64,000 bases of DNA from Candidatus Eremiobacterota bacterium. Lineage in GTDB: Bacteria > Vulcanimicrobiota > CADAWZ01 > Ess09-12. Positions 32,968-44,177 of the stretch are shown one piece after another. Where the stretch lies: assembly GCA_031082125.1 (NCBI GenBank), contig JAVHLM010000005.1:62001-126000 (forward strand), written 5' to 3'. Made by a program: the position numbers and the translations under genes. The notes beneath the pieces were generated by a model that made no database searches, had not been told where the DNA came from, and saw only the letters and a program-made list of their open reading frames with translations. Numbering within the stretch: the stretch's first letter is position 1; the number at the start of each line of letters is the position of its first letter.

Positions 32968-34170
32968 TCAGAGAAAGTTGAGCTTCTCGTTCCGGATAAG
33001 CCCGTCCCAGTAATTCACTACTTTTTTATCCCTCGTGAGGATGTCCAGGTTAAGCCCCTTTATCTCCTCGTAGTCAAGAATGTGCTTGTCGGGCCAGGAA
33101 AAGAGCACGAAAAGGAAGGTGGGCCGCGTCACCGGCGGCCGGTAGTCCTCGGGCTTGTGGCGGAGCACCCGGACCGCGTTCTCCTCGCCGACAAATTTTG
33201 AAAGATACGCCTCGAGATGCTCCGCATTCCCGTCAAATCCCAGGGCTTTCGCCACCGCGGGGCTCCTGAGGAATTCGAAATATTCAATGGAGCACATGAA
33301 GGGGTTGGGGAACCAGTCCTGCGACACCCAGTGATCGACAAAAAGCTCGCAGGGGATCGCCGTCTCTTCAGCCAGGAGCTTCAGGAAATCGGAGAGATAG
33401 ATGTCCTTCTCGCCAAGGCGCCTCCCTATGCCCGCGGCGACGCGGGCCCTTATCTGGTAAATGAAATCGTTGTTCTTCAGGGCGTATTTGATAACCTCGC
33501 CGAACTGGTCGTCATTGACGCCCCGCGCCATGGTGAAGGAGACCTGCGTATAGATGCCCCCGACCTTTCTTACATTTTCCAGGGCCCGGAGCTTGATGTC
33601 GAGGAGCTTTGTGCCTTCGATGCCCAGGTAGGCTTCCTCCTTGAGGCCGTTAAAAGAGAAATTAAGGAGCGTGAGCCCCGCTTCCCTGAGCTCCTTCACA
33701 TAACGGTAATCGGCAAGCTTCACGCCGTTCGTGATCACGGCCGGTATTTTTTTCTTTTCAAAGGTATAGCGTATCAGCTCGGGGAGATGGGGGTAAAGGG
33801 TGGGCTCTCCTCCTGAGAAGGCTATGGAATAACCGGGATAGGCATCAATTGACTCTTTGATCTCTTCAAGAGAGAGATCGAGGGCAGTATCACGCTCGGG
33901 GAGATAACAGAGGTGGCACTTCAGGTTGCAGGCATGGGTGGCATTGATCATCAGGCAGCGGTAAGGAAAGGGATTGGGATCGTCGCGCCGCGGCGCCGAG
34001 AGGATTTTCTTCATAAAAGAGGCGTCTTTTTCAATGACCCCCCTGGTGGTGCCGTGGGTGGGGCAGAATTTTTCTATGACGGCCTCTCCCCCCTCCTCGA
34101 TGATGCGCCCGTCAACCTCTTCATAGCACTCGCTGCAGAGGGCTCTTGTCTTCTCTTTCAGTACCTCCAT
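32968..34170 (-). CDS. Radical SAM protein with N-terminal zinc-ribbon-like motif (Tes/MJ0619-like)
   Basis: 400 residues; AAGGAG 4 nt upstream. The N-terminus has CSECYEEVDGRI and then EKFCPTHGTTRG, a Cys-rich finger found before the SAM domain in the family that includes tetraether synthase (Tes/MJ0619). The cluster is CNLKCHLC (about residues 80-87) and the GGEP motif is SIAFSGGEPTLYPHL. The C-terminal 120 residues contain single Cys residues rather than a clear SPASM domain. Family members act on lipids, cofactors or peptides; the substrate is unknown here. It ends next to the convergent amidase stop. Confidence 0.78.
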   Translation of the reverse strand: MEVLKEKTRALCSECYEEVDGRIIEEGGEAVIEKFCPTHGTTRGVIEKDASFMKKILSAPRRDDPNPFPYRCLMINATHACNLKCHLCYLPERDTALDLSLEEIKESIDAYPGYSIAFSGGEPTLYPHLPELIRYTFEKKKIPAVITNGVKLADYRYVKELREAGLTLLNFSFNGLKEEAYLGIEGTKLLDIKLRALENVRKVGGIYTQVSFTMARGVNDDQFGEVIKYALKNNDFIYQIRARVAAGIGRRLGEKDIYLSDFLKLLAEETAIPCELFVDHWVSQDWFPNPFMCSIEYFEFLRSPAVAKALGFDGNAEHLEAYLSKFVGEENAVRVLRHKPEDYRPPVTRPTFLFVLFSWPDKHILDYEEIKGLNLDILTRDKKVVNYWDGLIRNEKLNFL

Positions 34171-34236
34171 GGATCTCCTTCTTTCTTCGGGTTTTATCCC
34201 TTGTTTCGACGCCCCGGCCGCGGCGCCCTCTTGCTG

Positions 34237-35685
34237 CTAGCGGAAAAAGAATGCTCTCATGGAGCCTGTGAGGTTTTTGCTCCCCCTGCCGTCGGGAGAG
34301 GCCAGCAGGATATCCGTCGAGACGTCGTTCCTCTTTCCCTCAAAGAGAAGTGAGGTGCCGTCAGGTGACCAGACTACGCGCCGGTGAAAGCCTCCCGGGA
34401 CGGGTCCCGCGAATTTGAGGGACCTGAGCTCATGCTCGTGGACCGCCTTTTTCCGGCCTGTGGCCGCATCGATGACGAAGAGCGCTTCAGTGTAGGTTCC
34501 CCGGTCCTTGTTGATGGTGTAGCAGAGAAGGGCGATTCTTGAGGAGTCGGGAGACCACGCCAGGTAATAGGGCGAAAGCGGCAGCCCCCACCAGAGTCCC
34601 TCGTCAGCGGCGACGAGGGGCTTCGACTCCCCGGAGCGGGGCCTGTGGCAGAGGAGTGACGAGCCCTTCTGGACCAGGAGGCTTTCTCCGTCAGGAGCCC
34701 ATCCATAGAGAAAGAGCTCTTCATCGGAGCGCTCTTCGGAGAGGAGCTTCGGCTTTTCATCACCCAGGTCCTTCACTACGAGCTGCCAGCAAGCCTTCCT
34801 GGGGCTTTCCGCGGGAGATTCCCTGTCCTGGGGCACCAGGTACGCGATCTTATCGCCGCCCGGTGAAGCCACGGCATTGAAGCAGTCCTCGGAAAGCCTG
34901 GTGAGCTTCTGGGAGGAGCAGGAATACCACCAGAGCTCGTTGTGGTAGAGCAATCCCGAAAGGGTGTGATACTGGAAGAAGAAATTGTCGCCCTGCCAGG
35001 CGAGGCCGTTGAAGCTGTCTTTTTCCGCGAGGGCCTCCATGAGGGTGGCCCTCTCTTTCCCTTCCTCCTCAAGGACGAGCTTTGCCGGTCCCTGGGAGGG
35101 GGGGGATTTTTCCACTGCCGCTCTTCTCTTTCTGTCAGGGCTTTCGCATGCGGGGGCGCCCGCTTTTTCAGGTGCTTTCGGCTCCTGGCAGCTTCCCAGG
35201 CCTATATCACAGTTTCCCGCTGATTTCAAAAAGCTGCGGTATTCGGTCTTTTCATAGACCACGAGCTGCTTTTCCCGGTCATAGGAGGTGATGGCTGCCC
35301 CCTCGAGGCCTTTCATCGGGAGAGGCACCGCTTTGCTCCCCGCCTTTTTCACCGTGCCTGTCCATACCCTGGTCCCACGGGGCGCCGCCGGATCACCTGC
35401 CGAGGCCGCTTCGGCCTCCAGGAAGGCGATCCCCTTCCCGTCCGGCGAAAAAAGAGGATTGAAATAGGTGGTGCTCTCCCTGGTAAAGACAAGAAGCTTT
35501 CCCTCGGAAAGGTGAGCCTTTCCTTTCCAGAGGAACAAGGCCACGCAGGCCGCCATGATGAGCAGTGCTGCAATGACGAGCCTTTTTGCAGGCCTTATGA
35601 AACCTCTTTCAGCGGGGTTCACCATTTCTCTGACATTTAATTCTGTCACTATTTTTGAATACATGCCTACAGTTTTTCCCCTCAC
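34237..35685 (-). CDS. TolB-like/WD40-like beta-propeller protein with N-terminal membrane anchor
   Basis: 482 residues from GTG 35685, with AGAGGGA about 9 nt upstream; in-frame ATGs at 35664 and 35625 are alternatives. A single hydrophobic helix near residues 34-53 (LVIAALLIMAACVALFLWKG) anchors it in the inner membrane with the rest exported. Repeated PD40-like units follow: YFNPLFSPDGKGIAFLE, NAVASPGGDKIAYLVPQ, YGWAPDGESLLVQKG, LAWSPDSSRIALLCYT and VVWSPDGTSLLFEGKR. Such six-bladed propellers bind proteins or peptides; no catalytic motif is evident. The gene lies between a radical SAM gene and uvrB on the same strand. Confidence 0.85.
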   Translation of the reverse strand: MRGKTVGMYSKIVTELNVREMVNPAERGFIRPAKRLVIAALLIMAACVALFLWKGKAHLSEGKLLVFTRESTTYFNPLFSPDGKGIAFLEAEAASAGDPAAPRGTRVWTGTVKKAGSKAVPLPMKGLEGAAITSYDREKQLVVYEKTEYRSFLKSAGNCDIGLGSCQEPKAPEKAGAPACESPDRKRRAAVEKSPPSQGPAKLVLEEEGKERATLMEALAEKDSFNGLAWQGDNFFFQYHTLSGLLYHNELWWYSCSSQKLTRLSEDCFNAVASPGGDKIAYLVPQDRESPAESPRKACWQLVVKDLGDEKPKLLSEERSDEELFLYGWAPDGESLLVQKGSSLLCHRPRSGESKPLVAADEGLWWGLPLSPYYLAWSPDSSRIALLCYTINKDRGTYTEALFVIDAATGRKKAVHEHELRSLKFAGPVPGGFHRRVVWSPDGTSLLFEGKRNDVSTDILLASPDGRGSKNLTGSMRAFFFR

Positions 35686-35775
35686 CGCCGATTTTCCCTC
35701 TATTTTTTATTCCTGTCACAGAGCCTTTCCCGCCCACTTTTTCCCGAAACACCGGGGTTGAATGGCATTCATAAT

Positions 35776-35793
35776 TTATCCACATTATCCCCA
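35776..35793. promoter_or_regulatory. Tandem DnaA-box-like 9-mers
   Basis: TTATCCACA (35776-35784), a perfect match to the consensus DnaA box, is directly followed by TTATCCCCA (35785-35793), a one-base variant. Both lie in the gap between uvrB and the propeller gene. Confidence 0.5.
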
Positions 35794-35799
35794 GGAAAT

Positions 35800-37860
<2,061 letters not shown>

Positions 37861-38040
37861 GGGGACCTCCCGGCCCTTTCAGTTCTCCCCGGGCGGTGCC
37901 TACTCCTTCAAGTGCCTGCCTCTTCAGGCGGGGCAGGCTGCCGGGAGAGGCTCCGGGATCCTGCGCCATGAGAGGATTTTACCGATAATATGAGAATACC
38001 CATGACAGATCAAAGATCACTTCGCAGAACCGAGGATGCC

Positions 38041-39270
38041 ATGAGCACGGAAAAAGATCTTCCCCAGCAGCTGTGCCTGAGGGCTTATGCTGCCATACAG
38101 CTTAAAAAATATCCCGAGGCGTCATCAAAAGCGAAGGAGGCGCTCGGGATAAGGGCCCATTATCCCATTGCCCACCATCTGAATGCCTTTGCCCTCAGGT
38201 CCATGGGAAACTTCAAGGATGCCCAGTATGCCATTACCCAGGCAATAAACCAGGAGCAGGGAAATCCTCACCATGTCTTCCTGCTGGCCTTGATCCTCTG
38301 GTCGAGCGGCGATGCCGACGAGGCTGAAAAGCGCTTCCAGGAGGCCCTGAAGATGGAGGATAACCTGGGCTTCAACCTGAACTACGGCGTGTTCCTTATC
38401 CACCAGAAGATGTTTGAAGAGGCGTCAGCCCTCGCAAAGAAGCTCATTGAGAAGCGCCCCAATGACGAGCGGGTCAAGGTGATTGTGGCGAGCGCGAAGG
38501 CCCATGAATGGAAAACCGAGCTCGCTACCATCCAGTACCGCCCGCCGCTCCCTGCCGATTCCTCAGACAGCGCCACCTTTACCGACCTGGGGAAGGTCTA
38601 CTTTGAATGGGGCCACTACGATGAGGCCCTTGCCGAGTTTGACAGGGCCCTCTCGAGAAACCACAGGGATTCAGAGGCCCAGCGCCTCAGCGCCACGGTG
38701 TTCAAGGTAAAGAATGACCGCATGTACCGCATGCTGTGGAATTACAGCGCCTTCATCCTCTCGCCCCTGGTGATGCTTTTCAACATCCTGATTTTTGTGG
38801 CCCTTATCGTGCTCTGCTTCTCGGGGTCAGATTATACGAAGCTCTATACCCTTGCCCTTATCTTTTACTTCGCTCTCTTCATAGTCGTTCCCATATGGAT
38901 TTCCCGGGGGGCAACGCCCGAGGAGTTCAAGAGCATTGAGGACGATCGCCTCATAGGTGATATCCCCATTGATGAAAATGTTGCCGACGAGGAAGAGGAG
39001 ATTGACTCTGTCACCAAGATCCACATGGAAAGAAGGGGTAAGCTCTTCAAGAGCCTTTACCAGGTCTTCGTGGCCATGGCGGTGCTCTGCTTCCTGGGGG
39101 TATTTCTCGCCGCCGGCCTCGAACAGATCGCCAGGGCCTACATCCCGGCAGCCATAATGACGCCGGTGAAGATAGGCCTCTTTATCGGGATGCTGCTCTT
39201 CTTCATCCTCTCCTTCTTGATGGACAAAGAGAGCAGGAAGTATGCAGGCTTTACCATGCAGGGTCAGTAA
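38041..39270 (+). CDS. TPR-repeat membrane protein
   Basis: 409 residues from ATG 38041 (GAGGA 4 nt upstream); ATGs at 37990 and 38002 are in frame but have no ribosome binding site. Residues 1-230 hold about five tetratricopeptide repeats, for example AYAAIQLKKYPEASSKAKEA and LGKVYFEWGHYDEALAEFDR. The rest has four hydrophobic segments, a pair around 245-320 (SPLVMLFNILIFVALIVLCF; TLALIFYFALFIVVPIWIS) and a pair around 345-400, with an acidic cytoplasmic or periplasmic loop between. The TPR part would recruit partners to the membrane. It is convergent with the M48 protease, overlapping by 7 nt. Confidence 0.8.
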   Translation: MSTEKDLPQQLCLRAYAAIQLKKYPEASSKAKEALGIRAHYPIAHHLNAFALRSMGNFKDAQYAITQAINQEQGNPHHVFLLALILWSSGDADEAEKRFQEALKMEDNLGFNLNYGVFLIHQKMFEEASALAKKLIEKRPNDERVKVIVASAKAHEWKTELATIQYRPPLPADSSDSATFTDLGKVYFEWGHYDEALAEFDRALSRNHRDSEAQRLSATVFKVKNDRMYRMLWNYSAFILSPLVMLFNILIFVALIVLCFSGSDYTKLYTLALIFYFALFIVVPIWISRGATPEEFKSIEDDRLIGDIPIDENVADEEEEIDSVTKIHMERRGKLFKSLYQVFVAMAVLCFLGVFLAAGLEQIARAYIPAAIMTPVKIGLFIGMLLFFILSFLMDKESRKYAGFTMQGQ

Positions 39271-39998
39271 CCCATCCTGGACGCTTCCTCCTCAATCACC
39301 TTGATGCGCTCGTCCGTGAGGGGATGAGAGCCTATAAGGGAGTTGACAAAGCCCGGCAGCTCGCCGCCGCCGGCTTTTTTCATTTTCCTCATGAAGCTCG
39401 CACCGGCTCTCGGATTGAAGCCAAGGCCCGCCACCATGTAGACGCAGGAGGCCACATCGGCCTCTCTTTCATCATCGCGGCTATACTGGCTGTTGATGAT
39501 AAGGCTCGCGGCCTGGATGGTCGTCGCGCTTCCCTGGCTGATCTGCCCCTTGTTGAGGACTGCCGCGAGGGTGACAAGGCCTATGTCGGTCCACATCTGC
39601 TTCTCAAGCTGGTGGATGCTGTGCCTTTTGGAGACATGGGCTATCTCGTGGCCCAGCACGAAGCCGAGCTCCTCCTCGGTGACGAGGGGAAGGAGGCCCT
39701 TGGTCACATAGACGAAGCCTCCCGGGAGCGCCAGTGCGTTCACGTTGTCGGTGTTCAGGATCTTGAAGGTGTAGCCAAGGCCCCGCCTCTCGGTGACGGG
39801 GATAATCTTTTTCCCAAGGTTTTCAAGCCGCAGGACCTGGGCAGCATCTGCGTAGAGGCCGAATTTGGCCTCGAGCTGCGCGGCGCCCTGCTTTCCGATG
39901 GTGGTCTCCTCACTTTCGGAGATCCCTGCAGAGGCCGGCATGGCGGCAATGACGAATAGCGCGATAATGAGTGCGAGTAAGGGCAGGCTGTGTCTCAT
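39264..39998 (-). CDS. M48-family periplasmic metalloprotease
   Basis: 244 residues from ATG 39998, with GGGGGTGAT just upstream; GTG 40007 is a poorer alternative. A signal peptide (LPLLALIIALFVIAAMPASA) is followed by the M48 catalytic core: HEIAHVSKRH (zinc ligands and catalytic Glu, about residue 125) and the third ligand in SRDDEREADVASC. The short length and absence of transmembrane helices place it with the LoiP/BepA-like secreted M48 group that degrades or repairs misfolded outer-membrane proteins. The C-terminal segment SLIGSHPLTDERIKVIEEEA is typical of this group. The lack of a TPR tail separates it from BepA. Confidence 0.92.
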   Translation of the reverse strand: MRHSLPLLALIIALFVIAAMPASAGISESEETTIGKQGAAQLEAKFGLYADAAQVLRLENLGKKIIPVTERRGLGYTFKILNTDNVNALALPGGFVYVTKGLLPLVTEEELGFVLGHEIAHVSKRHSIHQLEKQMWTDIGLVTLAAVLNKGQISQGSATTIQAASLIINSQYSRDDEREADVASCVYMVAGLGFNPRAGASFMRKMKKAGGGELPGFVNSLIGSHPLTDERIKVIEEEASRMGY

Positions 39999-40007
39999 CG
40001 GTATCAC

Positions 40008-40341
40008 CCCCGGTTTATGCTACTGACTATGATGCGCCGTCAGTCCCCTGGATTCACTGCGGGAAGAGAGGCCACCCCGTCGATCACCCCACCCAGAAGG
40101 TGACGGTCACCAGAATTACATGGCTTGAGAAGATTTTATTCCAGGGCGGGGCAGGCTCATGCATACCTTTTTCCTCATCAAAAGGGAATTACCTGCGCTT
40201 CTTGCTGGTATATTTTGTAGAGCCTTGGGAGAAATCGTTAACAGGAGGACAAAAGTTTGACTTTTCACCGGCCTTCACCTATAATTTCACCAGGGAGGCT
40301 CCCGTGATTTCTGGAATATTCTCTATCGGAGCTGCGTTACT
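40008..40341. other. Gene-free intergenic stretch with a strong promoter
   Basis: 334 nt between the divergent M48 and AsmA-like genes. No gene or RNA family is recognised; the only clear signal is the promoter at 40257-40285. Confidence 0.6.
40257..40285 (+). promoter_or_regulatory. Near-consensus sigma70 promoter of the AsmA-like gene
   Basis: TTGACT (40257-40262), 17-nt spacer, TATAAT (40280-40285), 56 nt before the ATG at 40342. Confidence 0.8.
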
Positions 40342-43300
40342 ATGATTCTGGAAGGCATCAGGCTGAGGCGGAAGCGTATTTTCATTATCATAATACTTAT
40401 TGCGCTTGCCGGCTGTGCTGCTCTCTATCTCATGGCGAGCTCCGTGCTGAAGACCTTCAATGATCCCCGCCTGATTGCCTCCTTTCTGCAACAGAAGCTC
40501 GGCGCGCCTGTGGAAATAAAAAAAGTCACGACAAGCTATACAGGAAAGCTTGTGCTCAAAGGGGTGAGAGTGAATCAGCCGGCTGAGCTCAACGAGGAGG
40601 GAGAGTTCCTGGTGATCCCCGAGGTGGTGATCCGTTTCCAGCCGTGGAAAGTTCTCGCGAATCCCTCTCTTGAAAGCGCCGACCGCATCGATCTCATTGA
40701 ACCGACCCTCACGCTCACCCCGCGTCTCATAGACTGGTTCGCCGCCCGGTATGGCAAGGAAGGGGCTCTTGAAGCCATGCCTCCCCTGTCGGTGAGATCG
40801 GGCTCCCTGGACATGACTGTCGGAGCCGAGGCATATCCCCTCTTTTTCAGGGAAATGCGGGGCAAGGCCTCGGTGAAGAAAGGGGGGCTTGAGTTCCGTT
40901 TCCGGGGCAAGGCCGAGGACCTTGTGGAGAGCTGGGAAGTCTCGGGCATTGCCGGCCCCGGGGCTCACCGCGAGGTTCAGGTGGCGATCCATGCCATGGG
41001 CCTCGAGAAGATAGGGGAGCGGATAGGGAGGAAGGACCTCCCCCTCGAAGGGAAAGCCGAAATCACGGCATCGATGAGCGGCACCGGCCAGCCCCTGTGG
41101 AAAGGCTCCATTTCCATCGACAGGGCAAAGCTGGGAAAGGTGGAGGTGGCGGGAATAACCTCCCAGTTTGTCCAGAGCGCCGAGAAGACCGAGATTCCCC
41201 AGTGCACGGTAAAGCTTTTCGGGGGCGGATTCAAGGGGAGCGGCGAGCTGCGCCAGGTGAAAAGCGCGTCGTCGCTCCGCATCAAAGGCGATTTCCTGGA
41301 CATATCCCTCGAAGAGGTACGACGCATCTGGGACAGGATCCCCCTCAGGGGGAATGTCTCGGGCTCTCTCTCTGTCGAGCTCACGCCGGCCAAGGTCACT
41401 TCCGAAGGCACCTTTCTGATGAAGGAGGGCACCCTCTTCTCCTCCACCTCCTTCGAGCGCCTTGAAGGAGGCTACTGCCTCACCCCCCAGGGGGTGATCC
41501 TGAAGAACACCACGATGAAGACCGAAGTGGGGAACCTCACGCTGGCCGGGACCCTCAAAAAGGACCGTTTCAGGCTTACCGTGGGCTGCCGGGAGCTGAA
41601 CCTCAAGAAGCCCCTTGAAGAGCTGAAGTCCCTGAAGGTCGCGCCGGGGGGGACGGTAAAAGGCGTGCTCGAGGGCACCATTGACAATACCGTCTTTGAG
41701 GGCTCTGCCGAGGTCCCCTCCCTCACGGTGGGAGAGAAGATGATAGGGAAGGTGGCACTTCAAGGCTCCCTGATCATCAAAGGCACCACCGTTCGGTTCT
41801 CGGACCTGGCCCTTGCCCTCGGGAAAGAGCATCTTGCCCTCTCGGGCACCCTCACCCGCGACGAGAAAAAGAGGCTCCACCTCAGCCTTCCCGCCATCTC
41901 CCCCTCCCTGGTTGAGGCCTTTTCGCCCGTGCCTTTCAGCGGGTATGTAAAGCTTGATGCCGATACCATGAACCTGGCCCTTGAGGGGGACAAGACCTCC
42001 ATGAAAGGAACTCTTGAGGCCGGAAAGGGAGCCCTTGCCGGCATGGCCTTCAAGAATATCTCCCTCTCCTTTGAAGGAGGTGGCGAGAAGCCTCTTGCCC
42101 TCAAAGGAACCGTTGCCTGTCAAGAGCCCCTGCAGCTTGAAGGCACCCTGGACAAGGACAAGGCTGATCTCTCTTTTGCCACAAAGAAATGCTCTTACCA
42201 GGATATGGAGCTCAGAGCGGCGAGGCTTGTGGTCCACCAGGCCAAGGGATCCTTCAGGGGCGAGCTTGAGGCCGAAGAGATCAAAACAGGCAAAGAGCTC
42301 TTCCGGGATCCCAAGATAACCTTCTCCCAGGAAGTGGCAGGCCATACCACCCTTGGAGGGAGTATGGCGTGGCATGGGCAGGTCATGGAGCTCTCGGGGC
42401 TCCTCTCCCGCGCGTCGCAGGAAGTGAGGTTCTCCCATGACTCCTTCCCTCTCGGCGCCTTTTCCACAGGCCATGAGAAGGCCCCCCTCGAGGGCAGGGC
42501 AAAGGTGGAGATCATCTGCCGGAAGGACAAGGAGAGCCTGAGGACCCTTGTGAAGCTGGCTTCGGACAGCCTTGTGGCAGGGGGGAGAAAGCTCCCTCCC
42601 CTGTCAAGCCTTTTTACCGTGAAGGATGAGGTCCTGGAGTTTTCGCTTCTCAGGCTCATGGGCAGGAAATCCCCTCTTGACTTTACCGGCACCCTCTCGC
42701 TTAAGAATAACCGGGCGGCCCTCAAGGCGGCTCTTAAGGACTATGACCTTGCCGAGCTCTCCGATATGCTCGGCCCTTCGTCGGCCTCCCCCCCCCAGAG
42801 CCCGCCGGCCGCCAATGCTCCCGCGGCCATTGCAGGCAAGATCACCGGCACCCTCTCGATGAGCGGACCCCTGGAAAAGCCCGAGATGGCTTTTGAGGGA
42901 ACCGCCACAGGCCTGGGATTCCAGGATCTTGCCCTCGGAGGGGGAAAAGTCCGCTTTACCCTCGGGGGCCCGACCCTCTCGGGGGAGTTCACCCCCCAGG
43001 CGCCGTCGGTATGCCTTGCCTCTCTGATGGGAAAAGGGAAGGGCGAGCTTTCCAGGCTTCTTGGCGAAGGATGGAAAGAGATGAGGCTCTCTTTCTCGCG
43101 GCGCGACAAGGAGGCCCTCACCGTCAGGGGCGAGGCCCTCCATGAGGTGCTGGGAAAGACCCTTTTCAGCGGTGTGGTGAAGGACAAAGGATGGGATTTC
43201 ACTATCGAGCCGGAAAAATTCTCCCTTGAGTCCCTGCAGTTTGCCAAACCTGAAATCTCCCTCTCCCATGACGGCGAGAAGCTTGCGGGCACCATCTCCG

Positions 43301-44160
43301 CCCCCTCGGGGAGGCTCCAGGAAATGGCCGTGGCGTCGCCGCGGTTCACTTTCCGTGAAAGCCAGGGCGGCGGGCTTGCTTTTTCCGGCTCCTGCAGGCT
43401 TGAAGGCAGCGAGGCATCGGTGGAGGGTGAATCGGCGGGCGGCGCCTTGAGCGCCGTGGTGAAGTTCCCTGAAATGGATCTGAAGTCTTCAGGCTTCTTC
43501 CCCCTCAAGGACGACAGGCTCTCGGGGAAGGCCGCCGTCGAGGTGCGCATAAACGAGGGCAAGGAAAAGTCCCGGAAGGTCGTGGTCTCGAGCGAGAGCC
43601 TCAAGTGGGACGGCAAGAAGCTTCCCCGCCTCACCCTCGAAGGCGAGGAGAAAAAAGGGCTTTTTTTCATCTCGGCCTTAAGGGTGCATTTCGAGGACGG
43701 TCCGCTCTTTCTTGCCGGGAACGTGTCGCCGGAGAAACAGTCTCTGATGCTGAACGGGAAGATTGAGGGGAATTCCATCCCGATGCTGGTGGACAGGCTC
43801 GGAGGAACCATGCCCGATATCCAGGGAAACCTTCAGGGCGCCCTCTCCCTGTCGGGACCCCTGAAGAAGCCCGATTTCAGCTATGACGGGAGGGTGCTGA
43901 ACCTGGTCTATCAAGGCAAGGAACTCGGCGACGGGACCCTCAGGCTTTCAGGCAACAGTGACGGAATGAAGGGGAGGCTTGACCTGGACAAGAAGCCCAA
44001 GCTCCAGGTGGGTATCTCGCAGGCCAACGTGGAGGTGAGCTATTACTTTACCCTCGAGGGGACACCGAAGAACCCCGTGGTGAAGCCCCATGCCACCGAC
44101 ACGAAGCTCCACGTGAGCCCCTCGGTAATCTGGAATCTCTTCAGAGCGGGAACCTATTGA
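40342..44160 (+). CDS. AsmA/TamB-like inner-membrane-anchored giant protein
   Basis: 1272 residues. One N-terminal helix (IFIIIILIALAGCAALYLMA) anchors it in the inner membrane. The rest is a long beta-rich periplasmic region with dozens of short repeated strands such as GTLKKDRFRLTVG, GEKPLALKGTVAC and GTLSLKNNRAALKAALKDYD, the repeating-groove pattern of AsmA-like/TamB/YhdP proteins, which are proposed to carry phospholipids to the outer membrane. A Pro/Ser/Ala linker lies near residue 815. Presence of this family supports an outer membrane in this organism. It starts with its own strong promoter and is followed after 17 nt by the transglutaminase-like gene, probably co-transcribed. Confidence 0.85.
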   Translation: MILEGIRLRRKRIFIIIILIALAGCAALYLMASSVLKTFNDPRLIASFLQQKLGAPVEIKKVTTSYTGKLVLKGVRVNQPAELNEEGEFLVIPEVVIRFQPWKVLANPSLESADRIDLIEPTLTLTPRLIDWFAARYGKEGALEAMPPLSVRSGSLDMTVGAEAYPLFFREMRGKASVKKGGLEFRFRGKAEDLVESWEVSGIAGPGAHREVQVAIHAMGLEKIGERIGRKDLPLEGKAEITASMSGTGQPLWKGSISIDRAKLGKVEVAGITSQFVQSAEKTEIPQCTVKLFGGGFKGSGELRQVKSASSLRIKGDFLDISLEEVRRIWDRIPLRGNVSGSLSVELTPAKVTSEGTFLMKEGTLFSSTSFERLEGGYCLTPQGVILKNTTMKTEVGNLTLAGTLKKDRFRLTVGCRELNLKKPLEELKSLKVAPGGTVKGVLEGTIDNTVFEGSAEVPSLTVGEKMIGKVALQGSLIIKGTTVRFSDLALALGKEHLALSGTLTRDEKKRLHLSLPAISPSLVEAFSPVPFSGYVKLDADTMNLALEGDKTSMKGTLEAGKGALAGMAFKNISLSFEGGGEKPLALKGTVACQEPLQLEGTLDKDKADLSFATKKCSYQDMELRAARLVVHQAKGSFRGELEAEEIKTGKELFRDPKITFSQEVAGHTTLGGSMAWHGQVMELSGLLSRASQEVRFSHDSFPLGAFSTGHEKAPLEGRAKVEIICRKDKESLRTLVKLASDSLVAGGRKLPPLSSLFTVKDEVLEFSLLRLMGRKSPLDFTGTLSLKNNRAALKAALKDYDLAELSDMLGPSSASPPQSPPAANAPAAIAGKITGTLSMSGPLEKPEMAFEGTATGLGFQDLALGGGKVRFTLGGPTLSGEFTPQAPSVCLASLMGKGKGELSRLLGEGWKEMRLSFSRRDKEALTVRGEALHEVLGKTLFSGVVKDKGWDFTIEPEKFSLESLQFAKPEISLSHDGEKLAGTISAPSGRLQEMAVASPRFTFRESQGGGLAFSGSCRLEGSEASVEGESAGGALSAVVKFPEMDLKSSGFFPLKDDRLSGKAAVEVRINEGKEKSRKVVVSSESLKWDGKKLPRLTLEGEEKKGLFFISALRVHFEDGPLFLAGNVSPEKQSLMLNGKIEGNSIPMLVDRLGGTMPDIQGNLQGALSLSGPLKKPDFSYDGRVLNLVYQGKELGDGTLRLSGNSDGMKGRLDLDKKPKLQVGISQANVEVSYYFTLEGTPKNPVVKPHATDTKLHVSPSVIWNLFRAGTY

Positions 44161-44177
44161 CATGAAAGGATGGCATC

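Noticed and set aside
35776-35793. Replication origin
   Set aside because: Only two boxes, no AT-rich unwinding element, and no dnaA or dnaN nearby.
40279-42474. Long minus-strand open frame of about 731 codons
   Set aside because: It lies antisense to the AsmA-like gene, has no family similarity, and mirrors the codon bias of the plus-strand gene.
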